In this document: positions 13,325 through 13,519 of the stretch, one piece after another
Numbering within the stretch: the first letter of the stretch is position 1
Layout: each line of letters begins with the position of its first letter
Source of the DNA: Atribacterota bacterium
GTDB lineage: Bacteria > Atribacterota > Phoenicimicrobiia > Phoenicimicrobiales > Phoenicimicrobiaceae
Direction: 5' to 3'
Assembly (NCBI GenBank): GCA_030599445.1
Contig: JAUVOA010000014.1
Location: 1-13,519, forward strand
DNA: 13,519 nucleotides
Notes under the pieces: model-generated
What the model saw: the letters and a program-made list of their open reading frames with translations, nothing else
What the model was told of the DNA's origin: nothing
Database searches by the model: none
Program-made: the position numbers and the translations under genes

Positions 13325-13519
13325 ATGAAACAAGACAAGAGGCTATTGCTAACAGTAAAAAAAGTTGCTTCTATTTTTAATTCAATTGCTTCTATTTTGG
13401 GTATTATTCTTATGGTTTTGATGATTTTTACTTTATCTGCTGGAATAATTTCACGCTATATTTTTAATAACCCCCTTTTTTGGACTGGTGAAGCCTCCAG
13501 AATTATTCTTATCTGGACC
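13325..13519 (+). CDS. dctQ: TRAP transporter small membrane subunit (DctQ), 5' part only
   Basis: The window ends after 65 codons of an open frame. A basic, cytoplasmic N-terminus (MKQDKRLLLTVKK) is followed by a hydrophobic helix at about 20-42. Then comes SRYIFNNPLFWTGEASR, the DctQ signature in which R..F...P..W..E..R is conserved, and the start of a second helix. This four-helix subunit joins the receptor to the large DctM permease, which is expected beyond the window. The ribosome site AAAGGG (13311-13316) is weaker than that of dctP, and 137 bases with a hairpin separate the two genes, consistent with lower permease expression. Confidence 0.88.
   Translation, partial: MKQDKRLLLTVKKVASIFNSIASILGIILMVLMIFTLSAGIISRYIFNNPLFWTGEASRIILIWT

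Overview
This is an AT-rich bacterial segment (roughly one third G+C by eye). Shine-Dalgarno sites are strong (AGGAGG class), intergenic regions are short, and several sigma-70-like promoters are visible. The gene content includes a TRAP transporter, a GntR regulator, a DHDPS-family aldolase, an AlkP-superfamily phosphohydrolase and two radical SAM proteins. It would suit an anaerobic, fermentative, uncultured-type lineage such as Atribacterota or a deep Clostridia-like group. That placement is an inference from style and content; no marker gene is present.

Layout. (1) Positions 1-2571, plus strand: a HAD-superfamily hydrolase, a PflA-like COG1313 radical SAM protein starting at TTG, and a ten-helix EamA/DMT exporter. 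(2) Positions 2640-4935, minus strand: a two-gene operon with its own promoter, encoding a membrane-anchored winged-helix protein and then a radical SAM protein with a SPASM-like cysteine-rich C-terminus. (3) Positions 4950-5846, plus strand and divergent from it: a very acidic 36-residue ORF followed by a small nitroreductase. (4) Positions 5847-7235: a scarred region holding a REP-like hairpin, the decayed end of an IS3-family transposase, an intact GntR/FCD regulator with promoter and candidate operator, and the frameshifted C-terminal end of a second FCD regulator. (5) Positions 7236-13519, all plus strand: aldolase, AlkP-superfamily phosphohydrolase (COG3379 type), six-bladed propeller protein with a C-terminal carbohydrate-binding-like domain, UlaG/UPF0173-type metallo-beta-lactamase-fold hydrolase, TRAP solute receptor (DctP), and the first 65 codons of the small TRAP membrane subunit (DctQ), cut by the window edge.

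How the genes may work together. Region 5 looks like a regulated uptake-and-catabolism locus. A periplasmic receptor and TRAP permease would import an organic acid, probably a sugar acid or similar carboxylate. A lactonase-like MBL enzyme and an AlkP-type ester hydrolase could modify it, and a Schiff-base aldolase could cleave a 2-keto acid intermediate. The GntR protein is the likely local regulator. The substrate cannot be read from the sequence.

The most unusual items are the membrane-tethered HTH/radical SAM pair, the remnant regulator whose last codons now hold a good promoter for the aldolase gene, the propeller/CBM-like fusion with no signal peptide, and a 17-bp hairpin between dctP and dctQ.
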